A model generated the notes under the pieces. The model was not told the DNA's origin. It did not search any database and saw nothing but the letters and a program-made list of their open reading frames with translations. Position numbers and translations under genes: made by a program. Positions 35,338 to 44,916 of a stretch of 64,000 nucleotides of DNA are shown here, piece by piece (within the stretch, counting starts at the first letter, position 1; each line of letters opens with the position of its first letter). This DNA is from Alphaproteobacteria bacterium. Lineage in GTDB: Bacteria > Pseudomonadota > Alphaproteobacteria > UBA7985 > JAUIBT01. Location: contig JAUIBT010000007.1 in the NCBI GenBank assembly GCA_030428255.1, forward strand, positions 62,001-126,000, given 5' to 3'.

Positions 35338-35499
35338 GAAAAATCAAGAATTCGAATTGGTTATCGACCGTGGGGGGCCAGGCGAAGGTCTGCTTGCACT
35401 CAGGCCCTTTGATCGGCGCGCCCAGCAGCCCTTCCCAATACCCCATCTCCATATACCTGATCTCAGGTCAGGTCGCGTCACAAGCTTGGCCGCAGAGAC

Positions 35500-35780
35500 C
35501 GATCGGCGCCAGCGCCACTTGCTTGCAGGATCGACAATCTTCAACTCAACACCAGGCAAGGGAAAGCCGACGGTTCCCGCCCGCCGCTCTTCGGCCTAGG
35601 GGGGGGGAGGCGTTCATGTTGGTCTCGGTCATGCCGTAAAGCTCAAGAATGCGGTGGCCGGTTCGCTTTTCAAATTCGCGACGAGGCTCGGCCAGTAGGG
35701 GCGCCGCCGGAGACAGACAGCCTCATGTGCGAAGTCACCGCTTTCGTAAAGCGCGGATCGCTCAGCAACCCGTCATAGGA
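35500..35780 (-). pseudogene. Malonyl-CoA/acyl-CoA synthetase fragment (matB-like), frameshifted
   Basis: In three consecutive frames the minus strand encodes parts of an AMP-binding enzyme like malonyl-CoA synthetase: YDGLLSDPRFTKAVTSHMRL and SVSGGAP (from 35777), then PLLAEPRREFEKRTGHRIL and ELYGMTETNMNA (from 35701), then EERRAGTVGFPLPGVELKIV (from 35592). Together these are the substrate/AMP motif block of such enzymes, in the right order. The second frame change coincides with a run of about nine G's (35599-35607). Both ends of the gene are missing, and the first fragment is fused to a transposase fragment. Sequence further downstream (to about 35390) is too degraded to assign. Confidence 0.8.
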
Positions 35781-35969
35781 CGCCAACTTGCCTGTTCCGT
35801 TCGGCCGACCCAAGCGCTGAACGTCAAACCTGCCACCTTGCCCATGCTTCTGGGCCCAGCGCCCCCCGGTCGCTGCTGACCCTTTGAGCCGCCGGGCAGT
35901 GGCGCGTGCGCAGTAGCCTTCTTCGATCAAGGCATGGAACCGCTCGCGTAGCGCCATGGGTAAAGCGAT
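35780..35969 (-). pseudogene. IS630-family transposase N-terminal fragment
   Basis: About 63 residues on the minus strand match the helix-turn-helix N-terminus of IS630-type transposases: IALPMALRERFHALIEEG, then ARATARRLKGSAATGGRWAQ and the linker LGRPNGTGKLAS. The expected first Met is ATC here. After GKLAS the frame passes straight into the acyl-CoA synthetase fragment, so the catalytic DDE domain is gone. Bases 35970-36058 show nothing recognisable. This marks past insertion and deletion next to the tRNA-Pro gene. Confidence 0.72.
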
Positions 35970-36058
35970 CGTGTCCCTTCCTCGTGCAAGGAGGGGATCA
36001 CAGATCAAGACAAAAGGGAATCCCACGACTCGCACAATCAATGAATGAATTTAGTACG

Positions 36059-37459
36059 TTATGGGCTGCAACACGGAAGGACCGTTGAGCCGACCAAAGC
36101 TTCACCAGCATCAAGCAAAAGGTCTTCGCGGAACTGATTGGCCACCAGTTGCACGCCAATCGGTGACGGGCCATGATCGCCCTGCACCGTGCCCGTCGTG
36201 ACCGTCAGGCCGGGAAGGCCCATGAAGGGCAGGCCGATCTGTGTCATCTGTGCGGCGATAATAGCATCAAAATCTTCAATGGAATCCAGGTCGCGGTGAT
36301 TGCGAAATGGCAATTCGCCCGACACGGGGCAAAGCAAGACCGGCCAATCGCTGAGAAACTGGCGCCAAAGCCGCGTCAGTCGCGCGCGGTCTTGCAGGGC
36401 GTCAAGCAGCCCGTTGATATCAACCGGCGCGCTGAGGGTTGACAAGCGCTGGTAGACCAACAGCGAGTCAGGGTCATTTTCTTGGCGGATGGCCGCATCA
36501 CCGCCGCGCCGCGTTTCAGCAAGCCACAAAGTGAGCTGGTTCCTGACAGCATCCTGCAGAGGCGGGGTATCGCATTCCTCCACGAGCCAGCCTGCTGCCT
36601 CAAGCTTTTTTCCAGCCTGGCGCAGGGCGTCTTTTATGGCGGCGTCCACCGACATGCCGTCTGGAGCAAGACAAAGCGCAACGCGCCGAGGCACCTCAGC
36701 CCCGCGAAAGGCCACCGGCATGTACCAAGGATCGCGCAGATCTGCTGCGCACATTGCTTGAAGGCCAAGGCGGAGATCAGCCATCGAACGTGCAATTGGA
36801 CCCGACACCGCCATAAGCTGTGCGCCGATGTGACGATCAGGAGCTGAGAAGTTTATCGCTGGCACGCGCCCCAAGGAGGGACGGAGCCCGTGCAGGCCGC
36901 ACGCGTAGGCCGGGTAGCGAATCGAGCCTGCGATATCTGTGCCGTGACCAATAGCCCCCATGCCTGCCGCTGTTGCGCTTGCAGCCCCGCCGGAGGAGCC
37001 GCCGGGCGTCAGCGCAGGATTGCGCGGGTTTGTCGTCGCACCGTGCAGGCTGTTGCGCGTGAACCAACGCAAGGAAAAGGCTGGCGTGTTGGTTCGCCCG
37101 ACGATCACCGCACCAGCCTTGCGGAGATTGGCGACAACCGGGCTGTCTTCTTTGGCGATCAAGGATTCCTGCAAGCGCAAACCGTTGGTGGTGGCCATGC
37201 CGACCTGATCGACGTTGACCTTAATCGTCACTGGGACGCCAGCCAGTGGGCCGAGTTGCTGCCCGGCGGCCCGCGCTGCATCAATGGCGCCCGCCGCTGC
37301 CAGCGCCTGGTCATCGCAGCGCGCAACGATGGCGTTGAGCGTGGAGTTTGCCGCGTCGATGCGCGTCAAGGTGCTTTTTGCGATGTCGCGCGCCGAGACT
37401 TGGCCTGCTTGCAAGTACGCTCTGATTTCGGCTGCTGTCAGTTCGCAGAGGTCGGTCAT
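36059..37459 (-). CDS. Amidase (amidase signature family)
   Basis: A 466-residue amidase signature enzyme hydrolysing an amide. The catalytic triad residues are visible: Lys in GVPVTIKVNVDQVG, cis-Ser in TPGGSSGGAASATAAG and Ser in GHGTDIAGSIRYPAYACG. Start ATG 37459 gives MTDLCELTAAEIRAYLQAG, the usual opening. The substrate is unknown. Its C-terminus (ALVGSTVLPCCSP) abuts the degraded patch; the last few residues may be altered by that rearrangement. It has no close partner gene; the next gene upstream is over 100 bp away. Confidence 0.88.
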   Translation of the reverse strand: MTDLCELTAAEIRAYLQAGQVSARDIAKSTLTRIDAANSTLNAIVARCDDQALAAAGAIDAARAAGQQLGPLAGVPVTIKVNVDQVGMATTNGLRLQESLIAKEDSPVVANLRKAGAVIVGRTNTPAFSLRWFTRNSLHGATTNPRNPALTPGGSSGGAASATAAGMGAIGHGTDIAGSIRYPAYACGLHGLRPSLGRVPAINFSAPDRHIGAQLMAVSGPIARSMADLRLGLQAMCAADLRDPWYMPVAFRGAEVPRRVALCLAPDGMSVDAAIKDALRQAGKKLEAAGWLVEECDTPPLQDAVRNQLTLWLAETRRGGDAAIRQENDPDSLLVYQRLSTLSAPVDINGLLDALQDRARLTRLWRQFLSDWPVLLCPVSGELPFRNHRDLDSIEDFDAIIAAQMTQIGLPFMGLPGLTVTTGTVQGDHGPSPIGVQLVANQFREDLLLDAGEALVGSTVLPCCSP

Positions 37460-37574
37460 GGTGCAGGCTTTCTGTGTATCGAGACGGAGGACTGTGCCTG
37501 CCATTGAGCCGCAATGCCGGAATTTTTGTCAAGGCCAGCTCTCGTCGACAAGCGAGTTTACCAGATCCGAGGCG

Positions 37575-38336
37575 CTAGAAGGCCTTGAGCAGCCGGGTGG
37601 TCTCTGGGTCCATAAAGCCCGCGACCGTGGCCTCGGTCTCCAGCTCAAGAGCTTTGGTCAAGCCGCCCGCTGTGGCCTGGTTGAGAACGCGCTTCATGGC
37701 GCGCACCGACAAGACCGGCAGGGCCGCCAGCCGCGCGGCAACTGCCCCGGCCTCGGTCAGGAGTTGTTCGTCGGCCACAACCTGCCAGGCGACGCCAGCC
37801 TCGCGCAGTTGCTCGGCTGAATATCGGTCGCCGAAATAGAGCATCTCGCGGGCTTTGACCGGGCCTACCAGCGCCGGCAAGATAGAGGTCACCGCGCCGG
37901 TTACAAACAAATTGAGCGAGACTTCGGGGAAGAAGCCGCGCGCGCTTTCGGCCCAGATCGGGAAGTCGCAGTTGATGGCCCACTCGAAACCGCCGCCAAC
38001 GGCCCAGCCGTTGATCGCGCCGACGACAGGTTTGGCACCGAACACAATGGCCACCGTCGCGCGCTGGATCGCGTCCACCATGGCGCGGGCCTCTTGCTCG
38101 TTTTGCGGATGGACGTGCTGATTGCGATCATCGCCGGCGCAAAACGCGCGGCCTTCGCCGGTGAAAATGATGGCGCGGGTGTCCGGGTCGCGGTTGGCGT
38201 CATCAAAGGCGCTGGCCACATCCTCGATCAGCCGCAAGTTCATGGCATTCATGGCCTGTGGGCGGTTGAGCCAGATGGTACGCACACCCTCTGCGGTCAT
38301 CTCTGAGCGGACGGTCTCATAGGAAAACTGTGTCAT
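37575..38336 (-). CDS. Enoyl-CoA hydratase/isomerase family protein
   Basis: A 253-residue crotonase-fold enzyme. The oxyanion-hole segments are GEGRAFCAGDDRNQHVHP near residue 65 and NGWAVGGGFEWAINCD near 110. The second usual catalytic Glu region reads ARGFFPEVSLNLFVTGAV, keeping a Glu. It could be a hydratase, isomerase or hydrolase. Its start overlaps the PaaK-like ligase stop (ATGA), indicating a two-gene pathway in which the ligase makes the CoA ester and this enzyme acts on it. Confidence 0.88.
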   Translation of the reverse strand: MTQFSYETVRSEMTAEGVRTIWLNRPQAMNAMNLRLIEDVASAFDDANRDPDTRAIIFTGEGRAFCAGDDRNQHVHPQNEQEARAMVDAIQRATVAIVFGAKPVVGAINGWAVGGGFEWAINCDFPIWAESARGFFPEVSLNLFVTGAVTSILPALVGPVKAREMLYFGDRYSAEQLREAGVAWQVVADEQLLTEAGAVAARLAALPVLSVRAMKRVLNQATAGGLTKALELETEATVAGFMDPETTRLLKAF

Positions 38337-39637
38337 TGATGCCTCCGAATGACCCGTTTTGTTTTGCCCTCGGTGCGCGGGAAAGCGCCATGAGGGCGGA
38401 GCGTGGCGCGCACGGTGGCGCCCAATGCTTTCTTGAAGGCGGCCTCCAGACGTTGGGCGAGGCTGTCGTCGTCTTGTTGGTCGCTGGCAAGCTCGACCTC
38501 GACTGGCAGATAGTCGTAGGGCGGCGGCGTATCCAAGATGATGCGGTAGTCGCCGCTGAGCGCGTCAAAGCTGGCCACGACGGCGGCGACCATGGTTGGG
38601 AACAGGTTCAGGCCGCGCACAACCACCATGTCGTCGGATCGGCCAACCACGCGAAAGCGAAATCCCGTGCTGTCGCATTGGCATGGCTCGGTTGCCTCGA
38701 TGCGGATAATGTCACCGGTGCGAAAACGCACCAGCGGCTGGCAGTCGCGCACCAAGTGGGTGAGCACCAGTTCGCCCTCGTGTCCCGCCGCCAGAGGCTT
38801 TGGCTCGGCCGTGTCGGGATCGATCAGTTCGGCATGCAGCACGTCGTGCGCCAGGAAGTGCAGGGCGGTGTCGTGCGGGCATTCGGCCGCAAAGTTGCAG
38901 AACACGTCTGAGACGCCATAGTTGGCGTTGCGCGGCTGCATGCCCCAGGTCTCTTGGAAACGGGCTCGAAAGGCGGGGTCATCGACGCCGGGCTCGCCAC
39001 CAAACAGCCCCAACGTCAATCCAAGATCGCGCGGCAGCAACCCAGAAAAGCGCTCGCGTAGAACCTGCTCCAAAACCGCCGGATAGGAGGGGGTGCAGGA
39101 CATGGCCGTGATTTGGGTTTCAAGGATGGTGTTGATCAACAATTCCGTCGATCCAACCCCAAAGGGGACCACGGTTGCGCCCGTGCGCTCCAGGGTCATG
39201 TGGTCGGTCAGGCCGCCCATCCACATCTGGTAGTTTAGGCAGTGCACGACGGTCATGCCCGGCCCTAAGCCCGCAAGCGCTTGAGCGCGCGCGCCGACGG
39301 TCTCGGTGATCCGGCAGTCGCTGGCGCTAAGGGCGAGGTTCATGGCTTGCCCCGTGGTGCCCGACGTTCGGTGAAGGCGGGACACCGCGTGTCGCGGGGC
39401 GGCCAGATAGTCGCCAAAGGGTGGGTGCGCTGGCTGAGACAGCCGCAGGCCGGCCTTGTCCGAAAAAGGCAGCTCGGGCAGGTCTTCCAGGGCCCTGGGA
39501 GGTTCGCGGCCTTGCCACACCCGCTGATAGAAGGGCGAGTTCTGCCAAACGTATTGGCGCTGCCTGTCCCAAGCCGCCTGGCGATGGCTTGCAAGCGCGG
39601 CCAGGGAAATGCGGTGCCCATCGTCTAGCAATGTCAT
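38333..39637 (-). CDS. Phenylacetate-CoA ligase family (PaaK-like) AMP-forming enzyme
   Basis: A 434-residue adenylate-forming CoA ligase of the PaaK group, shorter than typical acyl-CoA synthetases. The P-loop-like LHRTSGTTGQAMNLALS lies near residue 88, followed by YGVSDVFCNFAAEC near 238, the VRFRTGDIIRIE block near 305 and GRSDDMVVVRGLNLFPTMV near 335. It probably activates an aromatic or short carboxylic acid; the exact acid is unknown. First gene of a ligase-hydratase pair. Confidence 0.87.
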   Translation of the reverse strand: MTLLDDGHRISLAALASHRQAAWDRQRQYVWQNSPFYQRVWQGREPPRALEDLPELPFSDKAGLRLSQPAHPPFGDYLAAPRHAVSRLHRTSGTTGQAMNLALSASDCRITETVGARAQALAGLGPGMTVVHCLNYQMWMGGLTDHMTLERTGATVVPFGVGSTELLINTILETQITAMSCTPSYPAVLEQVLRERFSGLLPRDLGLTLGLFGGEPGVDDPAFRARFQETWGMQPRNANYGVSDVFCNFAAECPHDTALHFLAHDVLHAELIDPDTAEPKPLAAGHEGELVLTHLVRDCQPLVRFRTGDIIRIEATEPCQCDSTGFRFRVVGRSDDMVVVRGLNLFPTMVAAVVASFDALSGDYRIILDTPPPYDYLPVEVELASDQQDDDSLAQRLEAAFKKALGATVRATLRPHGAFPRTEGKTKRVIRRHQ

Positions 39638-39818
39638 TGGCCATGCCCTTATTCTACAGACCTGTGATGGTATCGCCCACGACTGCGGGCTGCAACGACA
39701 GCTTTGCCTTGCGGGGATGAAGTTTGAAAATTGGTTGCTTCAGAGCGCCGCGCTGGCCGCTGGGGTGCGCACCACTGGCACCTGTTCGGTGGTGTGGCGG
39801 CCTGTCGGGCTGTCCTGC

Positions 39819-40529
39819 TTAGTGGTAGGAACGCATCAAGCCGCGCAGCTTACCTTGCACGGACACGCGGCCCGGCTCTAGCACGCGGGTTTCAAAGCGC
39901 GAATTCGCGGGCTCTAGGGCAACAAAGTTCTCGTGCTTGCGCCAGCGCTTGAGCGTCACCTCGTGGCCATCGACCAGCGCGACAACGATCTCGCCATTGC
40001 GGGCAACTTCGCCACGCTCAATCACCACCAAGTCCCCGTCGTGAATGCCCGCTTCGATCATGGAATCGCCATCGACTTCCAACACGTAGTGATCGCCGCG
40101 ACCAAACAGGTGGGAGGGGACATCGACGTGGTTTTCGGTCTGCTCAATGGCCTCGATTGGCAAGCCTGCCGCAATGCGCCCGACCAAGGGAAGCTGGTTG
40201 TCGTTCTGCACAGCCGGCACTCCGCGCGGCGCCTGATAGCGTTCGCTGGGGTCGCGCAGGCCAGCATGCAGCGCGCCCAGCGCTAGGCTGGGTCGATAGG
40301 CGGACTGCGGCTGGTCTTCCGGCAGGCGCAGCACTTCCAAGGCACGCGCACGGTGGGGCATGCGTTTCAAGAAACCGCGTTCTTCAAGGCCGGTAATGAG
40401 TCGATGAATGCCGGATTTGGACTTTAAGCCCAGAGCGTCCTTCATTTCATCAAAGGACGGGGGCACACCCATTTCGGTCATACGTTCATGAATAAACAGA
40501 AGAAGGGCGCGCTGTTTGTGCGTAAGCAT
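39819..40529 (-). CDS. lexA: SOS repressor LexA
   Basis: A 236-residue LexA. The N-terminal winged helix (MLTHKQRALLLFIHERM, PSFDEMKDALGLKSKSGIHRLI) has the alphaproteobacterial LKSKSGIHRL recognition helix. The Ala-Gly self-cleavage site lies in VGRIAAGLPIEA, the nucleophile in VDGDSMIEAGIHDGD, and the catalytic Lys in GHEVTLKRWRK. Start ATG 40529 gives the standard N-terminus. A GTTC-N7-GTTC box lies about 90 bp upstream, so it is autoregulated. Confidence 0.97.
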   Translation of the reverse strand: MLTHKQRALLLFIHERMTEMGVPPSFDEMKDALGLKSKSGIHRLITGLEERGFLKRMPHRARALEVLRLPEDQPQSAYRPSLALGALHAGLRDPSERYQAPRGVPAVQNDNQLPLVGRIAAGLPIEAIEQTENHVDVPSHLFGRGDHYVLEVDGDSMIEAGIHDGDLVVIERGEVARNGEIVVALVDGHEVTLKRWRKHENFVALEPANSRFETRVLEPGRVSVQGKLRGLMRSYH

Positions 40530-40617
40530 AGCTCGATAACTCCAACCCTGGCGAGTCAAACCAATCCGGCAATAATCGCCAAGGTGGCTGTGGATGTTTT
40601 TATTAGATACGTATCGT

Positions 40618-40632
40618 GTTCTATCTTAGTTC
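40618..40632. promoter_or_regulatory. SOS box (GTTC-N7-GTTC)
   Basis: GTTC-TATCTTA-GTTC exactly fits the direct-repeat LexA site of Alphaproteobacteria. It lies between moeA and lexA, about 90 bp ahead of the lexA start, giving lexA its own promoter in addition to any read-through from moeA. Confidence 0.88.
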
Positions 40633-40667
40633 TGATAAGCCGTCAAGTTGGAGTCGCTTATTTCTGG

Positions 40668-41864
40668 TTACAAAAGCGGGTTTATATCCAAGTAATCCAC
40701 AGTTGTACCGCTCTGCCAAGCAGGTGCATGTACTGGTCGTCGGATTAATCCATCAGCCTGCGCGAGCACGCGCGACATGGCGCTATCTTGACGATTAAAG
40801 GCCTCAACACGTCCGTCATCTAGCAGGCGCGCGCGCAAGAACTCCAGCCGTTCGTCATTAGCGGGCAGGGGAGAGGCCAGGCGGCGAGGCTGCCAGGCGT
40901 CGGTCGGGTCGTCTTGGGCCAGCATGCGCGCCAGCAAGGGCACCAAGAACATCAGCCCACCCATCAAGGCCGACACGGGGTTGCCCGGCAGGCCCAAGAA
41001 GAGCCGCTGGTTATAGTCCCCAAAGATCAGCGGTTTGCCAGGGCGCATGGCGATTTTCCAAAAATCCACCGCCAGGCCGTGATCGCGCAAGATGCCGCCG
41101 ACCAAATCATGGTCGCCGACCGACGCTCCGCCGCTGGTGACGATTACATCGGCGACCGAGGCCGCTGCGAGGCTTTCCAGCAGGTCGTCTTTCTTGTCAG
41201 GGGTTGCGCCCAGCACCAATGCCTCGCCGCCGTGCCGGGCCACCAGGGCCGCCAGCGCCGAACAATTGGCAGAGATGATTTGCCCAGCTCCCAAAGGTTC
41301 GCCCGGATGCACCAGCTCGTCCCCGGTGGAGATCAACGCCACGCGCGGACGGCGGCGCAGCTTCAGCCAGGGGTAATTCATAGCCGCCGCTAGGCCGATG
41401 TGGCGCGCCTGCAAGCGCGTGTTGACCGCGATGCCTTCTTGACCGCGCGCAAAATCCTGTCCCGCCGCGCGGACATAGCGGCCAGGCTCCAGTACGGCAT
41501 CGCTTGTGATGCTGTCCTGGCCAAGGCCGTGTACCAGCTCTTGAATCAAAATCGCATCGGCGCCGTCAGGCAGGGGTGCACCGGTAAAGATGCGCGCGGC
41601 CTGGCCAGGCTGCAAGGCTGATGCGGGCAGGCCGCCAGCGGCAATGGTCTGCGTAACGGTTAGCCGGGTTTGTGGTGCCTTCATGTCGCTGGCGCGTACG
41701 GCATATCCGTCCATAGCAGAGACGGCCTGCGGCGGCTGATCGCGGCGTGCGGTTACGGGTTCGGCCAGGATGCGTCCAGCGGCCTCGTGCAGCCCCACAA
41801 GCTCGGCGGGCATAAGCGGCGCGCGCTCTAAAATGCGCTGCTTCGCCTGCTCAAAGCTCATCAT
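40668..41864 (-). CDS. moeA: Molybdopterin molybdenumtransferase MoeA
   Basis: A 398-residue enzyme inserting molybdenum into adenylylated molybdopterin. The start [13 protein letters not shown] at 41864 overlaps the moaC stop (ATGA); a longer frame reads over moaC. The conserved [31 protein letters not shown] and [13 protein letters not shown] are complete. It is the last gene of trpGDC-moaC-moeA. Moco made here can serve the SoeA molybdoenzyme nearby. Confidence 0.96.
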   Translation of the reverse strand: MMSFEQAKQRILERAPLMPAELVGLHEAAGRILAEPVTARRDQPPQAVSAMDGYAVRASDMKAPQTRLTVTQTIAAGGLPASALQPGQAARIFTGAPLPDGADAILIQELVHGLGQDSITSDAVLEPGRYVRAAGQDFARGQEGIAVNTRLQARHIGLAAAMNYPWLKLRRRPRVALISTGDELVHPGEPLGAGQIISANCSALAALVARHGGEALVLGATPDKKDDLLESLAAASVADVIVTSGGASVGDHDLVGGILRDHGLAVDFWKIAMRPGKPLIFGDYNQRLFLGLPGNPVSALMGGLMFLVPLLARMLAQDDPTDAWQPRRLASPLPANDERLEFLRARLLDDGRVEAFNRQDSAMSRVLAQADGLIRRPVHAPAWQSGTTVDYLDINPLL

Positions 41865-42355
41865 GGGGCGCGATACAGGCCAGATCGCCCGCCCTCTTTT
41901 TCCAGCAAGCGAATGCCGGTGATGATCATGTCCTTTTGCACTGCCTTGCACATGTCATAGACGGTCAGGCAGGCAACGCTGACGGCGGTCAGGGCCTCCA
42001 TTTCGACCCCGGTCTGGCCGCTGGTCTTGGCTTCGGCTTCGACCAAGACAGCGGCAGGATCGTCTTGCAGGCTAAGGCGCAGCTTGACGCTGGTCAGCGG
42101 CAGCGGATGACACAGGGGGATCAAGGTGGCGGTTTGCTTGGCCGCCATGATGCCCGCCAGTTGTGCGATCGAGAGCACGTCGCCCTTTTTGAAGCCACCG
42201 CTCTTGATCAGCGCCAGCGTCTCAGACGAGACCTCGACCTGGCCACAGGCCAGCGCCCGACGCGCGGTGTGGGCCTTGTTGCCTACGTCGACCATGGTGG
42301 CCGCGCCGCTCTCGTCGAAGTGGCTAAAGTCGGGGCCTTGCGCACTCTGGCTCAT
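41861..42355 (-). CDS. moaC: Cyclic pyranopterin monophosphate synthase MoaC
   Basis: A 164-residue enzyme that converts the MoaA product 3',8-cH2GTP into cyclic pyranopterin monophosphate. The active-site segments [13 protein letters not shown] and [20 protein letters not shown] are intact. It is translationally coupled to trpC (ATGA) and to moeA (ATGA), so a cofactor gene is embedded in the tryptophan operon, as is common in this class. Confidence 0.97.
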   Translation of the reverse strand: MSQSAQGPDFSHFDESGAATMVDVGNKAHTARRALACGQVEVSSETLALIKSGGFKKGDVLSIAQLAGIMAAKQTATLIPLCHPLPLTSVKLRLSLQDDPAAVLVEAEAKTSGQTGVEMEALTAVSVACLTVYDMCKAVQKDMIITGIRLLEKEGGRSGLYRAP

Positions 42356-43149
42356 GCGATAATCCCGAGTAGGGCGCGGGTGGCGGCGGTGACATTGTCT
42401 TTGCGCATCAGGCTTTCGCCGACTAGATAGGCCCCCGCGCCGTGCGCTGACATTTCGACCAGGTCGTCGTGGCTATACAGACCGCTTTCGGCGACCAGCA
42501 AGCGGTTCGGCGGGACGCTGCGGGCCAATGACTTGAAGGTCTCCAGGCTCACCTCAAGCGTCTTAAGATTGCGGTTGTTGACGCCAATCAGCGGGCTCGG
42601 AAGAGCCAAAGCGCGGTCAAGCTCCTCGCGATTGTGGACCTCGATCAGGGCATCCATGCCCAGTTCGCTCGCCAGGCCCAGCAGATCCTGGGCTTGGCCG
42701 TCACCGAGGCAAGCCATGATCAGCAATATGCAGTCAGCGCCCAGCACGCGGCTTTCATAAATCTGGTAGGGGTCCAGCATGAAGTCTTTGCGCAGGCAGG
42801 GCAGATCGACCGCCGCGCGCGCCTCTTGTAGGTAGCTATCCTGGCCCTGGAAATAGGGTTCGTCGGTCAAGACGGACAGGCAAGTAGCGCCGCCCGCCTT
42901 ATAGGCTTCGGCCAGCAACGGCGGGTCAAAGTCGGGACGTATGAGCCCCTTAGACGGCGAGGCCTTTTTGATCTCGGCAATCAGCGCCAGGCCGCCTTTG
43001 CTGTGGGTGGCCTGAAGGGCGGCGGTAAAGCCGCGCGGGGCCGCACCTTCGCCCAAGCGGGCTTGCAGTTCCGCCAGGGGTGTCGCGGTCTGGGCGGCGT
43101 CGATGTGTTCGCGTTTGGTGGCACAAATTTTGGCCAGAGTATCGCTCAT
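42352..43149 (-). CDS. trpC: Indole-3-glycerol phosphate synthase
   Basis: A 265-residue TIM-barrel enzyme of tryptophan synthesis. Conserved active-site strands are visible: [46 protein letters not shown] and [14 protein letters not shown]. The gene follows trpD by 48 bp and overlaps moaC at its end. Monofunctional, not fused to trpF. Confidence 0.97.
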   Translation of the reverse strand: MSDTLAKICATKREHIDAAQTATPLAELQARLGEGAAPRGFTAALQATHSKGGLALIAEIKKASPSKGLIRPDFDPPLLAEAYKAGGATCLSVLTDEPYFQGQDSYLQEARAAVDLPCLRKDFMLDPYQIYESRVLGADCILLIMACLGDGQAQDLLGLASELGMDALIEVHNREELDRALALPSPLIGVNNRNLKTLEVSLETFKSLARSVPPNRLLVAESGLYSHDDLVEMSAHGAGAYLVGESLMRKDNVTAATRALLGIIA

Positions 43150-43197
43150 GGAACTAGGGTCTCGTTCGGTTTTGTAGCGGGCGTCTTGCCCAGGGCG

Positions 43198-44214
43198 TTA
43201 GGCGTTGGTGAAGGCGCGCAGTTTGGCCAGCACGTTTGCAGCCGAACCATCGCCCAGCGCTTGGCGGGCCATTGCGCAGCCTTCGGCGTGGCTGGCCGCG
43301 CGCTTGGCGACGAACAGGGCCGCGCCAGCGTTCAACTCGACGGTCTGGGCATAAGCGTTGCGCTCGCCGCTGAATATGGCCTCCAGCGCACTAGCATTTT
43401 CCTCGGGCGTGCCGCCGCGCAGATCGTCAAGGCTACAGGTATCATACCCCAAACTTGTAGGGTCGATAGTCAAGGCCTCGACGCGGCCGTCGGTCAAGTA
43501 AGCGGCTTGGGTGGGGCCGGTCAGCGTCACTTCATCCAGACCGTCGTCGCCATGCACCACCAGCGCGCGTTCGCTGCCCAGCTTGGCCAGAGCCTCGGCC
43601 ATCGGCTGCACTAGGGCGCGATCATAGACGCCGATCAGTTGAAACTTGCAGCGCGCCGGGTTGGCCAGCGGGCCCAGAATGTTGAAGATCGTGCGCGTGC
43701 CCAACTCAATGCGCGTCGGCATAACGTGGCGCACCGCCGCGTGGTGCTTGGGGGCCATCATGAAACCCATGCCGGTGGCCTCAATCGACGGCCCGATGCG
43801 ATCTAAGGCCTGATCAATGTTGATGCCCAAGGCGGTCAGCACGTCGGCGGCACCAGAGCGGCTTGAGACGCTGCGGTTGCCGTGCTTGGCGACGGGTACA
43901 CCACAGGCGGCGGTCACAAAAGCCGAGGCGGTGGAGATGTTATAGGTGTGGGCGCCATCGCCGCCTGTTCCCACCAGATCAATCGCACCGTCAGGGGCCT
44001 GAACGCTCGACATGACCGCGCGCATGGCCTGAACTGCGCCTGTGATTTCATCAACGGTTTCGCCACGCACCCGCAGCGCCATCAGAAAGCCGCCCATCTG
44101 TGAGGGCGTCGGCTCGCCAGCCATCAGCAGGTCAAAGGCAGCCCGTGCCTGGTCTTGGCTCAAGGACTGGCCGTCTGCCACTTGGGCGAGGAAGGATTTG
44201 AAAGCGTCAGACAT
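43198..44214 (-). CDS. trpD: Anthranilate phosphoribosyltransferase
   Basis: A 338-residue enzyme joining anthranilate to PRPP. DLVGTGGDGAHTYNIST is the PRPP-binding motif, KHGNRSVSSRSGAADVL and the metal-binding VHGDDGLDEVTL follow. Its ATG abuts the TAG of trpG directly, so the two are coupled. Confidence 0.97.
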   Translation of the reverse strand: MSDAFKSFLAQVADGQSLSQDQARAAFDLLMAGEPTPSQMGGFLMALRVRGETVDEITGAVQAMRAVMSSVQAPDGAIDLVGTGGDGAHTYNISTASAFVTAACGVPVAKHGNRSVSSRSGAADVLTALGINIDQALDRIGPSIEATGMGFMMAPKHHAAVRHVMPTRIELGTRTIFNILGPLANPARCKFQLIGVYDRALVQPMAEALAKLGSERALVVHGDDGLDEVTLTGPTQAAYLTDGRVEALTIDPTSLGYDTCSLDDLRGGTPEENASALEAIFSGERNAYAQTVELNAGAALFVAKRAASHAEGCAMARQALGDGSAANVLAKLRAFTNA

Positions 44215-44805
44215 CTAGGCGGCCTTTTGGCTGGGACGAGACAGGGACAGGAAATTCGCGAGCATATCTTTGCCGCGCTGGCTGGCGATGCTCTCGGGGT
44301 GAAATTGCAGGCCGTGGATTGGCAGGCTTTTGTGCTGCACACCTTGGATCACGCCATCGTCGGAGCGGGCCGTCACCTCTAGGCAATCTGGCAGGCTCGC
44401 GGGATCGATGGTCAGCGAGTGGTAGCGCGTGACCTTCAGCGGATTGGGCAGGCCCGCGAACAGGCCTTTGTTTTCGTGGCTGATCTCAGAGATCTTGCCG
44501 TGCATGACCTGTTGCGCACGCACGATCTGGCCGCCAAAGGCTTGGCCGATGGATTGATGGCCCAGGCAAACGCCCAGCAGAGGTAGGCTGCGCTCCGCAC
44601 ACGCCTGCACCATCTCCAGGCAGATGCCAGCCTCGTTGGGCGTGCAGGGGCCGGGCGACAAAATCACGCCTTCGGGCTGCATGGCCAGCGCGTCGGCAAC
44701 GCTAATCTGGTCGTTGCGCACCACCTCCATCTCTGCCCCGACCTCACCCAGGTAGTGGTAGAGATTGTAGGTAAAGGAATCGTAGTTATCGATCAGCAAG
44801 TACAT
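44215..44805 (-). CDS. trpG: Anthranilate synthase component II (glutamine amidotransferase)
   Basis: A 196-residue class I amidotransferase supplying ammonia to anthranilate (or aminodeoxychorismate) synthase. The start [15 protein letters not shown] at 44805 is standard. The nucleophile lies in [17 protein letters not shown], and the His-Glu pair in [11 protein letters not shown]. It heads the trpGDC-moaC-moeA unit. trpE is not present upstream, where a HI0933-family flavoprotein gene is found, so component I must be elsewhere or this subunit may be shared with pabB. Confidence 0.93.
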   Translation of the reverse strand: MYLLIDNYDSFTYNLYHYLGEVGAEMEVVRNDQISVADALAMQPEGVILSPGPCTPNEAGICLEMVQACAERSLPLLGVCLGHQSIGQAFGGQIVRAQQVMHGKISEISHENKGLFAGLPNPLKVTRYHSLTIDPASLPDCLEVTARSDDGVIQGVQHKSLPIHGLQFHPESIASQRGKDMLANFLSLSRPSQKAA

Positions 44806-44916
44806 GGCGAAGACTTTGTAGCAGGAGCGCGCGACTGGAAGGCCACTTAAAGCAAGGCTTGGCCGCCCTGGCAAGGGGCAGCTGGCGGTCGCATGGACGC
44901 GGCGGCGGCTTTGCGA

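Noticed and set aside
35171-35452. 93-codon frame containing GAKGFEPPTSCSQSRRSTRL
   Set aside because: This is the well-known artefact of translating the antisense of a tRNA gene, here tRNA-Pro.
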